DNA from: JAEVLT01 sp050496765 | Lineage (GTDB): Bacteria > Bacillota > Bacilli > Bacillales > Cytobacillaceae | Direction of reading: 5' to 3' | DNA: 64,000 nucleotides | Assembly (NCBI RefSeq): GCF_050496765.1 | Contig: NZ_JBNWEO010000013.1 | Coordinates: 124,001 to 188,000 of the forward strand | The notes under the pieces: model-generated | Database searches by the model: none | What the model was told of the DNA's origin: nothing | What the model saw: only the letters and a program-made list of their open reading frames with translations | Shown here: piece after piece, positions 1 to 8,800 of the stretch | Numbering within the stretch: the stretch's first letter is position 1 | Layout of the letters: each line of letters opens with the position of its first letter | Position numbers and translations under genes: made by a program

Positions 1-131
1 ATAACAACGATTGAATAAACACGATGGGAATAGCTTTTTAATCAAACTTTAATAATTTGTTTTTATTTCGGAAACAAATTGATTGCTGCAAACATACTTA
101 TTATTGAAAAATCGGCAGGTTCTATGTACAG

Positions 132-160
132 AAAAAGAGCTTGCAGTGCAAGCTCTTTTC
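132..160 (-). terminator. Rho-independent terminator after rplS
   Basis: A near-perfect inverted repeat (arms 133-145 and 147-159) lies directly after the rplS stop. Read on the minus strand it is followed by a run of five T. It closes the rpsP-to-rplS transcription block. The remaining bases 1-131 show no gene. Confidence 0.85.
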
Positions 161-169
161 ATTTTTTCA

Positions 170-514
170 TTAGCGAATTTCTTTAATACGAGCTTTTTTA
201 CCGCGCAAGTTGCGCAAGTAGTAAAGTTTCGCACGGCGGACTTTACCGCGGCGGATCACTTCTAGCTTCGCAATTTTTGGAGTGTGCACAGGGAATGTAC
301 GCTCAACGCCTACACCATAAGAAACTTTACGTACTGTAAAAGTTTCGCTGATTCCACCACCACGACGCTTAATCACAACACCTTCGAAAACCTGAATCCG
401 CTCGCGTGTACCCTCGATAACTTTTACGTGAACACGTACAGTGTCACCAGGACGGAACGCCGGAAGATCCGAACGAAGTTGTTCTTTTGTGATTTCTTCA
501 ATAATTTTTTGCAT
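170..514 (-). CDS. rplS: Ribosomal protein L19 (bL19)
   Basis: This is large-subunit ribosomal protein L19, which lies at the interface with the small subunit. The 114-residue product starts MQKIIEEITKEQLRSDLPAF and carries the family core VRVHVKVIEG, GGGISETFTVRK and GVGVERTFPVHTPKI; the length matches Bacillus L19. The frame is open three codons further upstream to a TTG, but the AGGAG box sits about 9 bases before the ATG at 514, so the ATG is preferred. It follows trmD at a 139-base gap that holds its own promoter and a probable leader, and it ends in a strong terminator. Confidence 0.97.
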   Translation of the reverse strand: MQKIIEEITKEQLRSDLPAFRPGDTVRVHVKVIEGTRERIQVFEGVVIKRRGGGISETFTVRKVSYGVGVERTFPVHTPKIAKLEVIRRGKVRRAKLYYLRNLRGKKARIKEIR

Positions 515-615
515 CGTTTTCAACTCCTTCCAACAGATGCTCTTGCCTCGCTTTCTTTAAAAAGGGCAGCGGAACATCGTTATCAGACTTAAAACTAGTT
601 CAAGTTTAAGCCACA
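515..615 (-). promoter_or_regulatory. rplS 5' leader, candidate L19 autoregulatory RNA
   Basis: About 100 transcribed bases precede the L19 ribosome binding site. They contain an upstream stem (CTTAAAC against GTTTTAAG) and a longer GATG/CATC closed structure with an inner GCC/GGC pairing just before the Shine-Dalgarno. L19 leaders are known in Firmicutes; the assignment here rests on position and fold only, not on a covariance search. Confidence 0.4.
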
Positions 616-621
616 AGAAAT

Positions 622-650
622 ATCATAACATACCGGAAGCTGGGCTGCAA
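622..650 (-). promoter_or_regulatory. Sigma-A promoter for rplS
   Basis: On the minus strand TTGCAG (645-650) is separated by 17 bases from TATGAT (622-627), which also has a TGT extended -10 element. It lies just past the trmD stop and would give a 5' leader of about 100 bases. Confidence 0.6.
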
Positions 651-653
651 CTA

Positions 654-1397
654 CTACTCCAGTTCTTTTTTGATTTCTTCCAGCCATTTTGATTGTTGAT
701 TCGTCAGCTCCATTTTTTCAAGTAAATCAGGGCGGCGTGCAAACGTCCTTTTGAGCGCCTCTTTCATTCTCCACTCTTCAATTAGCTTATGATTTCCGGA
801 GATTAATATTTCCGGCACCTTCAACCCGCGGAAATCGACAGGTCTTGTATAATGGGGATGTTCCAGCAGTCCGGTACTATACGAATCTTGCTGATGGGAT
901 TCAGCGTTTCCTAAAACCTCAGGCAACAGCCGGACAACACTGTCAATCACGACCATCGCCGCCAATTCCCCGCCAGTTAACACATAATCTCCAATTGAAA
1001 TCTCATCTGTGACCAGATGGGTGCGAATTCTTTCATCATACCCTTCATAATGACCGCAAATAAAAATCAAGTGGTCTTCCCTTGATAGCTCCTCTGCCTT
1101 TTTTTGCGTGTGCTGTTCCCCTTGCGGACAAAGCAATAGTACCCGTGGCCGGCTTGTCTTCGCTTTCTCTTTCAAGGCGGCAACCGCATCAAAAATCGGC
1201 TGCGGCTTCAATACCATACCTGCTCCGCCGCCATAAGGATAATCATCGACGGTTTTGTGCTTGTTATCGGCAAAATCACGAAAATTAACCACTTGCAAGT
1301 TCACCGCTGATTTTTCTTGGGCCTTCTTTAAAATCGATTCGCCAAAGACACCGGAGAACATTCCCGGAAAGAGAGTCAGCACATCAATTTGCATCAT
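654..1397 (-). CDS. trmD: tRNA (guanine-N1-)-methyltransferase
   Basis: TrmD methylates G37 of tRNAs next to the anticodon using S-adenosylmethionine and so prevents +1 frameshifting. The 247-residue protein shows the SPOUT-family signatures DYPYGGGAGM (about 52-61), GHYEGYDER (115-123) and the knot segment SIGDYVLTGGE (134-144). Its ATG overlaps the rimM stop by four bases, implying translational coupling; a second ATG one codon later is an equally possible start. Length and order (rimM-trmD-rplS) are those of Bacillus. Confidence 0.97.
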   Translation of the reverse strand: MMQIDVLTLFPGMFSGVFGESILKKAQEKSAVNLQVVNFRDFADNKHKTVDDYPYGGGAGMVLKPQPIFDAVAALKEKAKTSRPRVLLLCPQGEQHTQKKAEELSREDHLIFICGHYEGYDERIRTHLVTDEISIGDYVLTGGELAAMVVIDSVVRLLPEVLGNAESHQQDSYSTGLLEHPHYTRPVDFRGLKVPEILISGNHKLIEEWRMKEALKRTFARRPDLLEKMELTNQQSKWLEEIKKELE

Positions 1398-1912
1398 GAC
1401 AGCAGCCCTTCGATTGGGTGAATCAATATGATTTTCTCTTTTGTGTCAACTTTTTTGACGACATCCTCAATATAAGGAATTAGATGCTCTTTACCGTTTT
1501 TTCCTTTTACGACCCAGACATCGTTTGCACCAGGGGTTAAAATCTCGCTTACCTTCCCTATTTCTACTCCATCTTTTGTACAAACAAGGCAGCCGATAAT
1601 TTCATGAAAATAAAACTCACCTTCCTGCAAATCACTCAGCTGGGTTTCAGGTACTTTGAGAAGGCCGTTGCGAAATTTTTCAACCTCATTAATATTTTCA
1701 TATCCTTCAAATAGCAGCAAATCAAAATTTTTATGTTTACGGTGGCTTTTAACCGTTAATTCAGTCGGCTGCTGCGAGTTTGGCAAAAACAGTGATAACC
1801 GGTTTCCTTTTTTGTAGCGTTCTTCTGGAAAATCGGTTGTCGAAATGACGCGCACTTCTCCTTTAATTCCTTGGGTGTTGACAATTTTGCCGACATTGAA
1901 CCATTTTTCCAC
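1394..1912 (-). CDS. rimM: 16S rRNA processing protein RimM
   Basis: RimM binds ribosomal protein S19 and helps mature the 30S head. The 172-residue product has the N-terminal RimM barrel (FNVGKIVNTQGIKGEVRV) and a C-terminal PRC-barrel (GEFYFHEIIGC, LTPGANDVWVV, LIPYIEDVV). The frame is open well upstream, but that extension overlaps ylqD and lacks homology. A GTG at 1912 with GAGGTGA seven bases upstream gives the normal family length, so GTG is taken as the start. It sits 13 bases after ylqD and overlaps trmD. Confidence 0.94.
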   Translation of the reverse strand: MEKWFNVGKIVNTQGIKGEVRVISTTDFPEERYKKGNRLSLFLPNSQQPTELTVKSHRKHKNFDLLLFEGYENINEVEKFRNGLLKVPETQLSDLQEGEFYFHEIIGCLVCTKDGVEIGKVSEILTPGANDVWVVKGKNGKEHLIPYIEDVVKKVDTKEKIILIHPIEGLLS

Positions 1913-1925
1913 TTCTCTATCACCT

Positions 1926-2312
1926 CTATCGTATATCCTCAACGATGCCATCTTTGATAATGATCGAAACTTGACCCAATCGTTCATCCCAGCGGTCGCC
2001 GATCTCCACATCTACAAGAGCTTTGACTTCTTTCTCCTTCAATTCACTGCCTATTGGTAGCATATGTAATTGTTCAATTTGAAACTCAAGTAACTTGTCT
2101 TTTTCCTGGCGCTTTTTCATTTCTTTTTCAAAATGGATTTTTAAGGCGCTTGATTGGAATTTTTTTGTTTTTTCCAACCGTTTCAGTTCAAACTGCAATT
2201 GTTCGGTTTCTTTTTGCAGTTGCAGCCTTCTGGCAAAGTATTTTTCGAGCAATTTCTGCTTGCTGGCTTCGGTTAAAATTTGTTTCACCACAACCGTTTG
2301 CAGTATTTTCAT
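1926..2312 (-). CDS. ylqD: YlqD family protein, function unknown
   Basis: This is a 128-residue protein with the same N-terminus (MKILQTVVVKQILTE) and length as Bacillus YlqD, found between khpA and rimM. Residues about 20-85 are very rich in K, E, Q, R and L with heptad spacing and are likely a coiled coil. The C-terminal part (GDRWDERLGQVSIIIKDGIVEDI) looks like a small beta domain. No catalytic motif is visible. The context suggests a role around ribosome assembly or translation, but that is inference. A terminator-like hairpin separates it from khpA. Confidence 0.88.
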   Translation of the reverse strand: MKILQTVVVKQILTEASKQKLLEKYFARRLQLQKETEQLQFELKRLEKTKKFQSSALKIHFEKEMKKRQEKDKLLEFQIEQLHMLPIGSELKEKEVKALVDVEIGDRWDERLGQVSIIIKDGIVEDIR

Positions 2313-2372
2313 TGCCTTCTAGCGCTCCCCTCAATGATTCGAAGATTTTGGTAAGCTAAAAAAGAAGTTAGC

Positions 2373-2400
2373 AAAAAGGGAGGGTGTGATCCCTCCCTTT
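2373..2400 (-). terminator. Terminator between khpA and ylqD
   Basis: Perfect 10-base arms (AAAGGGAGGG, 2375-2384, against CCCTCCCTTT, 2391-2400) with a 6-base loop. On the minus strand five T follow. It would end part of the transcripts after khpA. Confidence 0.75.
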
Positions 2401-2416
2401 ATCTAGATGCAAAAAG

Positions 2417-2647
2417 CTATTCACCGATTTCAAGATAAATCTTTTTTTGTTGTGATGATCCCGCTGCGTAGACAACAGTTCGTATCGCTTTTGCAACCCG
2501 CCCCTGCTTTCCAATGACTTTGCCCATATCCATCTTGTTGACCGAAAGCTGATAGGTTACACTAATGTCATCTTCCACGGCCTCTACATGAACGTCCTCT
2601 GGGAAATCAACGAGGGGCTTGACAATCGTTTCGATTAATTCTTTCAT
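2417..2647 (-). CDS. khpA: KH-domain RNA-binding protein KhpA
   Basis: The 76-residue protein is almost entirely a single KH domain with the GxxG RNA-binding loop (GKVIGKQGRVAKAIRT, about 42-57). KhpA works with KhpB/Jag in RNA binding and cell elongation in Firmicutes. It is 10 bases downstream of rpsP, the usual position of ylqC. Length and start (ATG with a weak upstream box) fit the family. Confidence 0.95.
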   Translation of the reverse strand: MKELIETIVKPLVDFPEDVHVEAVEDDISVTYQLSVNKMDMGKVIGKQGRVAKAIRTVVYAAGSSQQKKIYLEIGE

Positions 2648-2657
2648 GTTCGTATCA

Positions 2658-2930
2658 TTACTTGCTTAATTTTGCATTATGGAATTTCTCCATGATGCCT
2701 TGGCTAGAGAAAAGGTTGCGAACCGTGTCAGATGGTTTTGCACCATTTTGCAGCCATTTTAGTGCAAGCTCTTCGTTTATTTCCAATGCAGCCGGCTTAG
2801 CAACCGGATTGTACGTTCCTACTGTTTCAATGAAACGTCCATCGCGCGGAGAACGAGAATCTGCTACTACAATACGATAAAAAGGAGATTTTTTAGCTCC
2901 CATACGTTTTAAACGAATTTTTACTGCCAT
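2658..2930 (-). CDS. rpsP: Ribosomal protein S16 (bS16)
   Basis: Small-subunit protein S16, an assembly factor of the 5' domain of 16S rRNA. The 90-residue product starts MAVKIRLKRMGAKKSPFYRI and contains VVADSRSPRDGRFIE and GTYNP. An upstream in-frame extension is ignored because GGAGGTG lies correctly before the ATG at 2930 and the length is then canonical. A promoter lies just upstream, so it is probably transcribed independently of ffh as well as with it. Confidence 0.98.
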   Translation of the reverse strand: MAVKIRLKRMGAKKSPFYRIVVADSRSPRDGRFIETVGTYNPVAKPAALEINEELALKWLQNGAKPSDTVRNLFSSQGIMEKFHNAKLSK

Positions 2931-2969
2931 TTTAAAAAAGCACCTCCGAATAGTTTCACACAAGTTAGT

Positions 2970-2998
2970 ATAATACCAATTTTTCAATCGTTTGTAAA
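2970..2998 (-). promoter_or_regulatory. Sigma-A promoter for rpsP
   Basis: Minus strand TTTACA (2993-2998), 17-base spacer, TATTAT (2970-2975), the -10 preceded by a TGG extension. It sits between the ffh stop and the rpsP ribosome binding site. Confidence 0.65.
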
Positions 2999-3017
2999 GT
3001 CTTTTTTCTTTACAAGC

Positions 3018-4376
3018 CTAAAAAGGATTGAACGGGAATTTAAAGCCGCCTTTTTTCTTTCCTTTGCCTTTTTGCTGAAAGCCCGCCATTTGTTTCATCA
3101 TCTTCTTCATGTCGTCAAATTGCTTTAACAGCCGGTTTACTTCGGGGACAGTTCTTCCGCTCCCCTTGGCAATCCGCCGTTTGCGACCTGAATTGATGAT
3201 TTCCGGGTGGGTCTTTTCTTCTTTTGTCATTGAACGAATGATGGCTTCAACATGGGCAATTTGCTTCTCGTCAATTTGAACATTGTTCAAGCCCTTAATT
3301 TTATTTGCACCAGGCATCATTTTTAACAGCTCATCGAGCGGACCGAGGTTGCGAACTTGTCCGAGCTGATCGAGGAAATCATCAAGCGTAAACGTTGCTG
3401 TCCGCATTTTTTGCTCAAGCTCTTTCGCTTTTTCCTCGTCAACACTCGCCTGTGCCTTTTCAATCAAAGTAAGCACGTCACCCATGCCGAGGATCCGTGA
3501 TGCCATTCGCTCGGGATGGAATGGTTCAAGTGCATCCATTTTTTCGCCAAGACCGACAAACTTGATTGGCGTTTCGGTTACGGCGCGAATTGAAAGTGCT
3601 GCACCGCCGCGGGTGTCTCCGTCAAGCTTTGTTAAAACAACCCCAGTCAAACCGAGCTGCTCATTAAAGCTTTGGGCAACGTTTACAGCATCCTGCCCCG
3701 TCATCGCATCAACGACAAGGAAAATCTCATCAGGCTTTGTCAGCTCTTTTATTTCCTTAAGCTCGTTCATTAAGGCTTCATCCACGTGAAGGCGGCCGGC
3801 GGTATCGATTAATACATAATCGTTATGATCTTCCTTTGCCTTGGCAATCGCCTGTTTGGCGATTTCAACCGGGCTTACTTGATCTCCTAAGGAAAACACT
3901 GGCATGCTGAGCTGCTTACCAAGTGTCTGAAGCTGTTTTATCGCAGCCGGGCGGTATATATCGGCAGCGACAAGCAATGGGCTGCGGTTGTATTTTTTAC
4001 GAAGCAGATTTGCGAGTTTTCCAGTAGTGGTCGTTTTACCTGCCCCTTGCAGACCCACCATCATGATGACAGTTGGCGGCCTTGTTGATACGGCAATTTT
4101 GCTTTGTTCCCCGCCCATCAGCGCCGTTAGTTCTTCGTTAACAATTTTTATTACCTGCTGGCCAGGGGTTAAGCTTTTTACTACTTCTTGGCCGACAGCC
4201 CGCTCGCTTACTTTTTTCACAAAGTCTTTGACGACTTTGAAGTTTACATCGGCTTCTAAAAGGGCAAGCCGAACTTCCCTCATCATTTCTTTAACGTCTG
4301 ATTCGTTCACTTTTCCTTTGCCACGGATTTTTTGTATGGTGCTTTGCAGTCGGTCGGCTAAACCTTCAAATGCCAT
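3018..4376 (-). CDS. ffh: Signal recognition particle protein Ffh (SRP54)
   Basis: Ffh is the GTPase of the signal recognition particle; it binds signal sequences and scRNA and delivers ribosomes to FtsY. The 452 residues show the helical N domain (1-95), the G domain with GLQGAGKTTTTGK (108-120), DTAGR (191-195) and TKLD (249-252), and a methionine-rich M domain ending in MKKMMKQMAGFQQKGKGKKKGG. Length is close to B. subtilis Ffh. It follows ylxM after a 12-base gap; the two share the promoter at 4762-4790. Confidence 0.98.
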   Translation of the reverse strand: MAFEGLADRLQSTIQKIRGKGKVNESDVKEMMREVRLALLEADVNFKVVKDFVKKVSERAVGQEVVKSLTPGQQVIKIVNEELTALMGGEQSKIAVSTRPPTVIMMVGLQGAGKTTTTGKLANLLRKKYNRSPLLVAADIYRPAAIKQLQTLGKQLSMPVFSLGDQVSPVEIAKQAIAKAKEDHNDYVLIDTAGRLHVDEALMNELKEIKELTKPDEIFLVVDAMTGQDAVNVAQSFNEQLGLTGVVLTKLDGDTRGGAALSIRAVTETPIKFVGLGEKMDALEPFHPERMASRILGMGDVLTLIEKAQASVDEEKAKELEQKMRTATFTLDDFLDQLGQVRNLGPLDELLKMMPGANKIKGLNNVQIDEKQIAHVEAIIRSMTKEEKTHPEIINSGRKRRIAKGSGRTVPEVNRLLKQFDDMKKMMKQMAGFQQKGKGKKKGGFKFPFNPF

Positions 4377-4388
4377 GCATGCCGCCTC

Positions 4389-4721
4389 CTAATCTAATTT
4401 CTCAAGCTCGGCAATAACGTCCAATAAAGCCTGCTTAGCAGGGGATTCCTCATACAGCAACTCCTTGGCTTTTGCCAACAGCTTGCTGCGCTCTTGAAAT
4501 TTTTGAAATAACAGCAGCTTTTCCTCATATTCCTCAAGCATTGCTTCTGTGCGCTTAATATTATCATACACCGCCTGCCGGCTGATGTCGTACTCTTCCG
4601 CAATTTCACCGAGAGAATAATCATCTAAATAATAGAGAGACATATAGCTTTGCTGCTTTGGGGTTAACAACGAATAGTAAAAATCATACAAATAATTCAT
4701 TCTCGTTGTTTTTTCAAGCAT
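4389..4721 (-). CDS. ylxM: YlxM, helix-turn-helix SRP-associated protein
   Basis: This 110-residue protein matches the YlxM/p13 family, small sigma-70 region-4-like proteins encoded next to ffh and linked to SRP function. The helix-turn-helix DYSLGEIAEEYDISRQAVYDNIKR spans about 33-56, followed by a helical tail. An ATG two codons upstream is too close to the GGAGG box; the ATG at 4721, seven bases from it, gives the family N-terminus MLEKTTRMN. Confidence 0.93.
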   Translation of the reverse strand: MLEKTTRMNYLYDFYYSLLTPKQQSYMSLYYLDDYSLGEIAEEYDISRQAVYDNIKRTEAMLEEYEEKLLLFQKFQERSKLLAKAKELLYEESPAKQALLDVIAELEKLD

Positions 4722-4761
4722 GCACATCCCTCCTTGTTAAGTGAAAAGCCTTTACAAATGT

Positions 4762-4790
4762 AGTTTACACACGGATTTTCAATCTGTCAA
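4762..4790 (-). promoter_or_regulatory. Sigma-A promoter for ylxM-ffh
   Basis: Minus strand TTGACA (4785-4790), 17-base spacer, TAAACT (4762-4767), in the 100-base gap after ftsY. It is a near-consensus promoter and marks ylxM-ffh as a unit separable from smc-ftsY. Confidence 0.75.
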
Positions 4791-4821
4791 GATAATATCT
4801 TTACAGAAGCATTGCAACGTC

Positions 4822-5811
4822 TTACTCCGTTGCTTCTTCTACTTGATCGGCGAACAGCCCATATACATACTTTTCAGCATCAAATGCTTGAAGGTCATCC
4901 ATTTTTTCTCCAAGTCCGACAAATTTAACAGGAATTTTCAATTCATTGCGGATCGCAAGCACGATGCCGCCTTTTGCGGTGCCATCCAGCTTTGATAAAA
5001 CAATTCCGCTGACATTTGTTGCTTCTTTAAATGTTTTTGCCTGAATCAAGGCGTTCTGGCCTGTTGTCGCATCAAGGACGAGCATGACTTCATGCGGGGC
5101 TCCCGGCACTTCTCGCTCGATCACCCGTTTCACTTTTTCCAGCTCTTTCATTAAGTTTACTTTGTTTTGCAGTCTTCCTGCCGTATCGCAAATCAAAATG
5201 TCCACTTGCCGTGATTTAGCTGCCTGGATTGCATCGTACATAACTGCGGCCGGATCTGATCCTTCGGCCTGCTTAATTACATCGACACCGACCCGCTCTC
5301 CCCATACTTCCAGCTGTTCGATTGCACCAGCGCGGAACGTATCACCTGCAGCGAGCAGCACCGATTTGCCTTCCGTTTTCAACTTATGAGCGAGCTTTCC
5401 AATCGTTGTCGTTTTTCCGACCCCATTGACGCCGACAAATAAAATGACCGTTAAGCCTTCTTCTTGAAGATTCAATTCAGGAGAATCCTCTCCGCCGCTG
5501 TTGTAAATATCCACAAGTTTTTCGGAAATGACGCTTTGAACTTCTTTCGGATCCTGAATATTGCGGAGCTTGACTTCCCGCTTTAGTTCATCGATCAATT
5601 TCATCACTGTGTCAAAGCCAACGTCCGCCTGGATTAAAATTTCCTCCAGCTCTTCAAAAAACTCCTCATCTACTTTACGATAACGGGCAACAAGGGCATT
5701 GACCTTTCCTGAAAAATTATCCCGCGTTTTCGTTAAACCCGTTTTAAATTTTTCCGTGACGGCATCGGTCTGCTTTGTGATTTTATCTTTTAATTTTTTA
5801 AAAAAACTCAT
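4822..5811 (-). CDS. ftsY: Signal recognition particle receptor FtsY
   Basis: FtsY is the membrane-associated SRP receptor GTPase. The 329-residue form (MSFFKKLKDKITKQTDAV) lacks a long acidic A domain, as usual in Bacillus. It shows the N domain (about 30-115), GVNGVGKTTTIGK (127-139), DTAGR and SKLDGTAKGG. A GTG two codons upstream is open, but AAGGATGGT is best spaced for the ATG at 5811. It starts 17 bases after smc, the conserved rnc-smc-ftsY order. Confidence 0.97.
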   Translation of the reverse strand: MSFFKKLKDKITKQTDAVTEKFKTGLTKTRDNFSGKVNALVARYRKVDEEFFEELEEILIQADVGFDTVMKLIDELKREVKLRNIQDPKEVQSVISEKLVDIYNSGGEDSPELNLQEEGLTVILFVGVNGVGKTTTIGKLAHKLKTEGKSVLLAAGDTFRAGAIEQLEVWGERVGVDVIKQAEGSDPAAVMYDAIQAAKSRQVDILICDTAGRLQNKVNLMKELEKVKRVIEREVPGAPHEVMLVLDATTGQNALIQAKTFKEATNVSGIVLSKLDGTAKGGIVLAIRNELKIPVKFVGLGEKMDDLQAFDAEKYVYGLFADQVEEATE

Positions 5812-5828
5812 TGGCACACCATCCTTTC

Positions 5829-8800
5829 TTAAGATTCAATCAGTTCTTTTGTATCTTCAAGCCGAACAGATACCAATTTCGAAACACCTGATTCCTGCAT
5901 TGTCACCCCATACAGAACATCAGCTTCTTCCATTGTTCCCTTTCGGTGTGTAATAACGATAAATTGTGTTTCTGAGCTGTACCGTTTTAAATATTGGCTG
6001 AAGCGGTACACATTGGCTTCATCGAGAGCGGCTTCCACTTCATCTAAAATACAGAAAGGCACAGGGCGGACTTTTAGAATGGAAAAAAGCAAAGCAATAG
6101 CCGTTAAAGCCCGTTCCCCACCTGAAAGCAGCCCAAGATTTTGCAGCTTTTTTCCCGGCGGCTGAGCAACAATTTCCACACCAGTGTTTAGCAGATCATC
6201 TGGGTCTGTCAACTGCAAATCGGCGCGCCCGCCGCCGAAAAGGGCGCGGAATACTGGCTCAAAATGGGAGCGAATCCCGCGAAAGGTGTGTTCGAACCGC
6301 TTTTTCATCTCAGTATCCATTTCTCCAATCACATCATAAAGGGTATCTTTTGCTTCCTGAAGATCGTTTTTTTGCTCTAGAAGAAATGCGTATCGTTCGG
6401 AAATGCGTTCGTATTCTTCAATCGCCCCAAGGTTGACATTGCCTAGCTCATCAATTGAGAGCTTAATTAATTTTACCTTTTTGCGCGCTTCCTCAACAGG
6501 GAGCTGTAATGGAAATTGTTCCTTCGCCCCTTCAAATGACAGTAAATATTCCTCGCGCAAATGGCCGAGACGGTTTTCCAGTTCAACATCAAGACGGTTC
6601 AGTTTCACTTCTTCGTCTTGAAGAACTTCCGTCATATACTTATGCTGCCGTTTAAACTCTTTTGCCTCAAGCTCGGCATCCTCGAGGAGTGTTTGCAACT
6701 CCAGCCTTTCCTTCCTTCTTGCGGCAATCAGCTTGATTGTTTCTTCTTTATCGCGCTGCTTTCTTTTCGCCGCAGCTTCCAACTGTTCTTCTCCGGAAGA
6801 GCTGCCTTCCATTTCGGATGTCAATAAATCGAGATCTTCTTGGTATTGTTTCCGCTTTTGTTCGCTTTCACCAAGATCAGCTTGAATCATTTCCAAACGC
6901 TCGCTTGCATGCGTATATTGTTCCTTTTTGGCTGCAAAAGCGATTTTCAGCTCGTTGATCTCGTCAAGCAAGACTTCTTTGGAGGTCAAATTGCTTGTAC
7001 GCTGCTCCGAAAGCTTACGAATCAGTTCATCAAGCTTTGCAATCTCGTCCTTGTATGTTTCCAGAGCGGTTTCCAGCTGATGCCGGCGCTTCATCAACTC
7101 TTGCTTTTCCTCGGAAAATTGCTGTTTTTCGAGGTCATACATCATTAAGCGTTCGTTTAGATTTTTCTCTTCAACTTCTACTTCGCGAAGATCGCCTTTA
7201 AGTGCTTGTTCTTGCAGGCGAAGCTGTTCACCGCTCCTCCTTACTGTTTCCGTCTGCTGTTCCAGCTGTCGGGTTTGTTCTTTCAATGATTTTACTGACT
7301 CTTCTAATTGAACAGTTTTCTCTTCCATTTCCTTTAGCTTGCCCTTTAGTTCATCGAGCTCGCCTTTTCTTGAAAGAAGTGATGAGGCTTTTTGCTTTAC
7401 AGCACCACCTGTCATTGAACCGCCAGGATTCACTACATCGCCGTCAAGGGTAACGAGGCGCACGCGGTATTGCAGCAGCTTAGCTAGTTCATTCGCTCCC
7501 TTTAAATCTTTTGTAATCACGACAGTGCCGAGCAAATTGTTGACGATTTCAGCATATTGGCCGGCAAAGTTGATCAGGTTTGCCCCTGTTCCGACAAAAG
7601 CTGGATGGGATTGAATCAATTCAAGCTGGGCCGGTGTCATTATTCTTCCTTTAATTACATTCATTGGTAAAAAAGTCGCCCGACCGAAAGAATGTTGCTT
7701 TAAATAATGAATTGCCTTCCTCGCGTTTTGTTCCGAATCAACAACAATATGCTGCAAAGCACCGCCCAAGGCTGTTTCAATTGCTGTTTCAAATTTTTTG
7801 GGCACTTGGATCAGTTCGGCGACTGCCCCTTCAATCCCTGCCAGCTGCTTTCCACGAGCTTTTAATACTTCCTTGACACCTTGAAAAAACCCAGAGTAGT
7901 CTTCTTCCATTTCCTCAAGCATTTCCTTGCGCGATTTGGCCTGTTGAAGAAATTGATAGGCTTGATACAAGGTTGTCTCTTGCTTCTCGTAATTAGTTTT
8001 TACCGTTTCCAGCTTGTGCTGGTGGTTTCGAAACACTTGTGCCTGTTCGTTTATTCGCTGCTGTGTTTCGGTTAGGGCAGCCTGAATAGACATTTTTTTT
8101 GCTGTCACTTGTTCGCGGCTTGAGAGGTATTTCCCATTCTCATCGGAAAGCTTCACGTTTTTGCGTTCTTGCAATTCTAGCTGTTGTTCGATGTTTTTCC
8201 ACTCGTTGTTGGCACTCGCCTGTTCATTTAATTTCTCAATATATTCACTTTTTAACAACTCAATTTGATCGTCAATGTTTTCAGCGAACAATGCAAGTTT
8301 TTCTTGCTTTTCTTTTAATTCCTTTTGAAGCGTGCCAGCTTCTTGCTGAAGCCGGTCAACGTCAGCTGCCTGTTCCATGCGTTTTGCCGTCAGAAAGTCA
8401 ACTTTTTCAGTTAATTCGGCGATCGCCTGCTCCAACTGGGCTTTGTTTTGTGATGCGTTCTTTTTCCGTTCTTTGAGTACTTCTTTGCGGCCCTCCAATT
8501 TTTCGAGCTCTTCGCTCGCATGAAGAAGAACATTTTGCAAATCTTGAATCGATTCGTCAAGAGCCGTTATATGGTCCCTTGTTTCTTCAATATGTGCTTC
8601 CCGTTTTTGCAGTTCGGCAGAAAGTTTGATTTCTTCCTGCTTATGGCCTTCAAGCTGTTGTGACAGATGTTCCCATTTACGATGCAGGTCTTCAATTTCA
8701 TATACTGTCAGTGCCACTTCAATTTTCTCGAGCTCATCCTTCTTCTGTAAATAATCTTTTGCAATTGAGGCCTGAATTTTCAACGGCTCTACTTGGCCTT

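Noticed and set aside
8099..8476. Plus-strand open frame of 125 codons opposite smc
   Set aside because: It lies wholly antisense to the smc coiled coil, lacks a ribosome binding site and reads as low-complexity antisense of K/E-rich codons.
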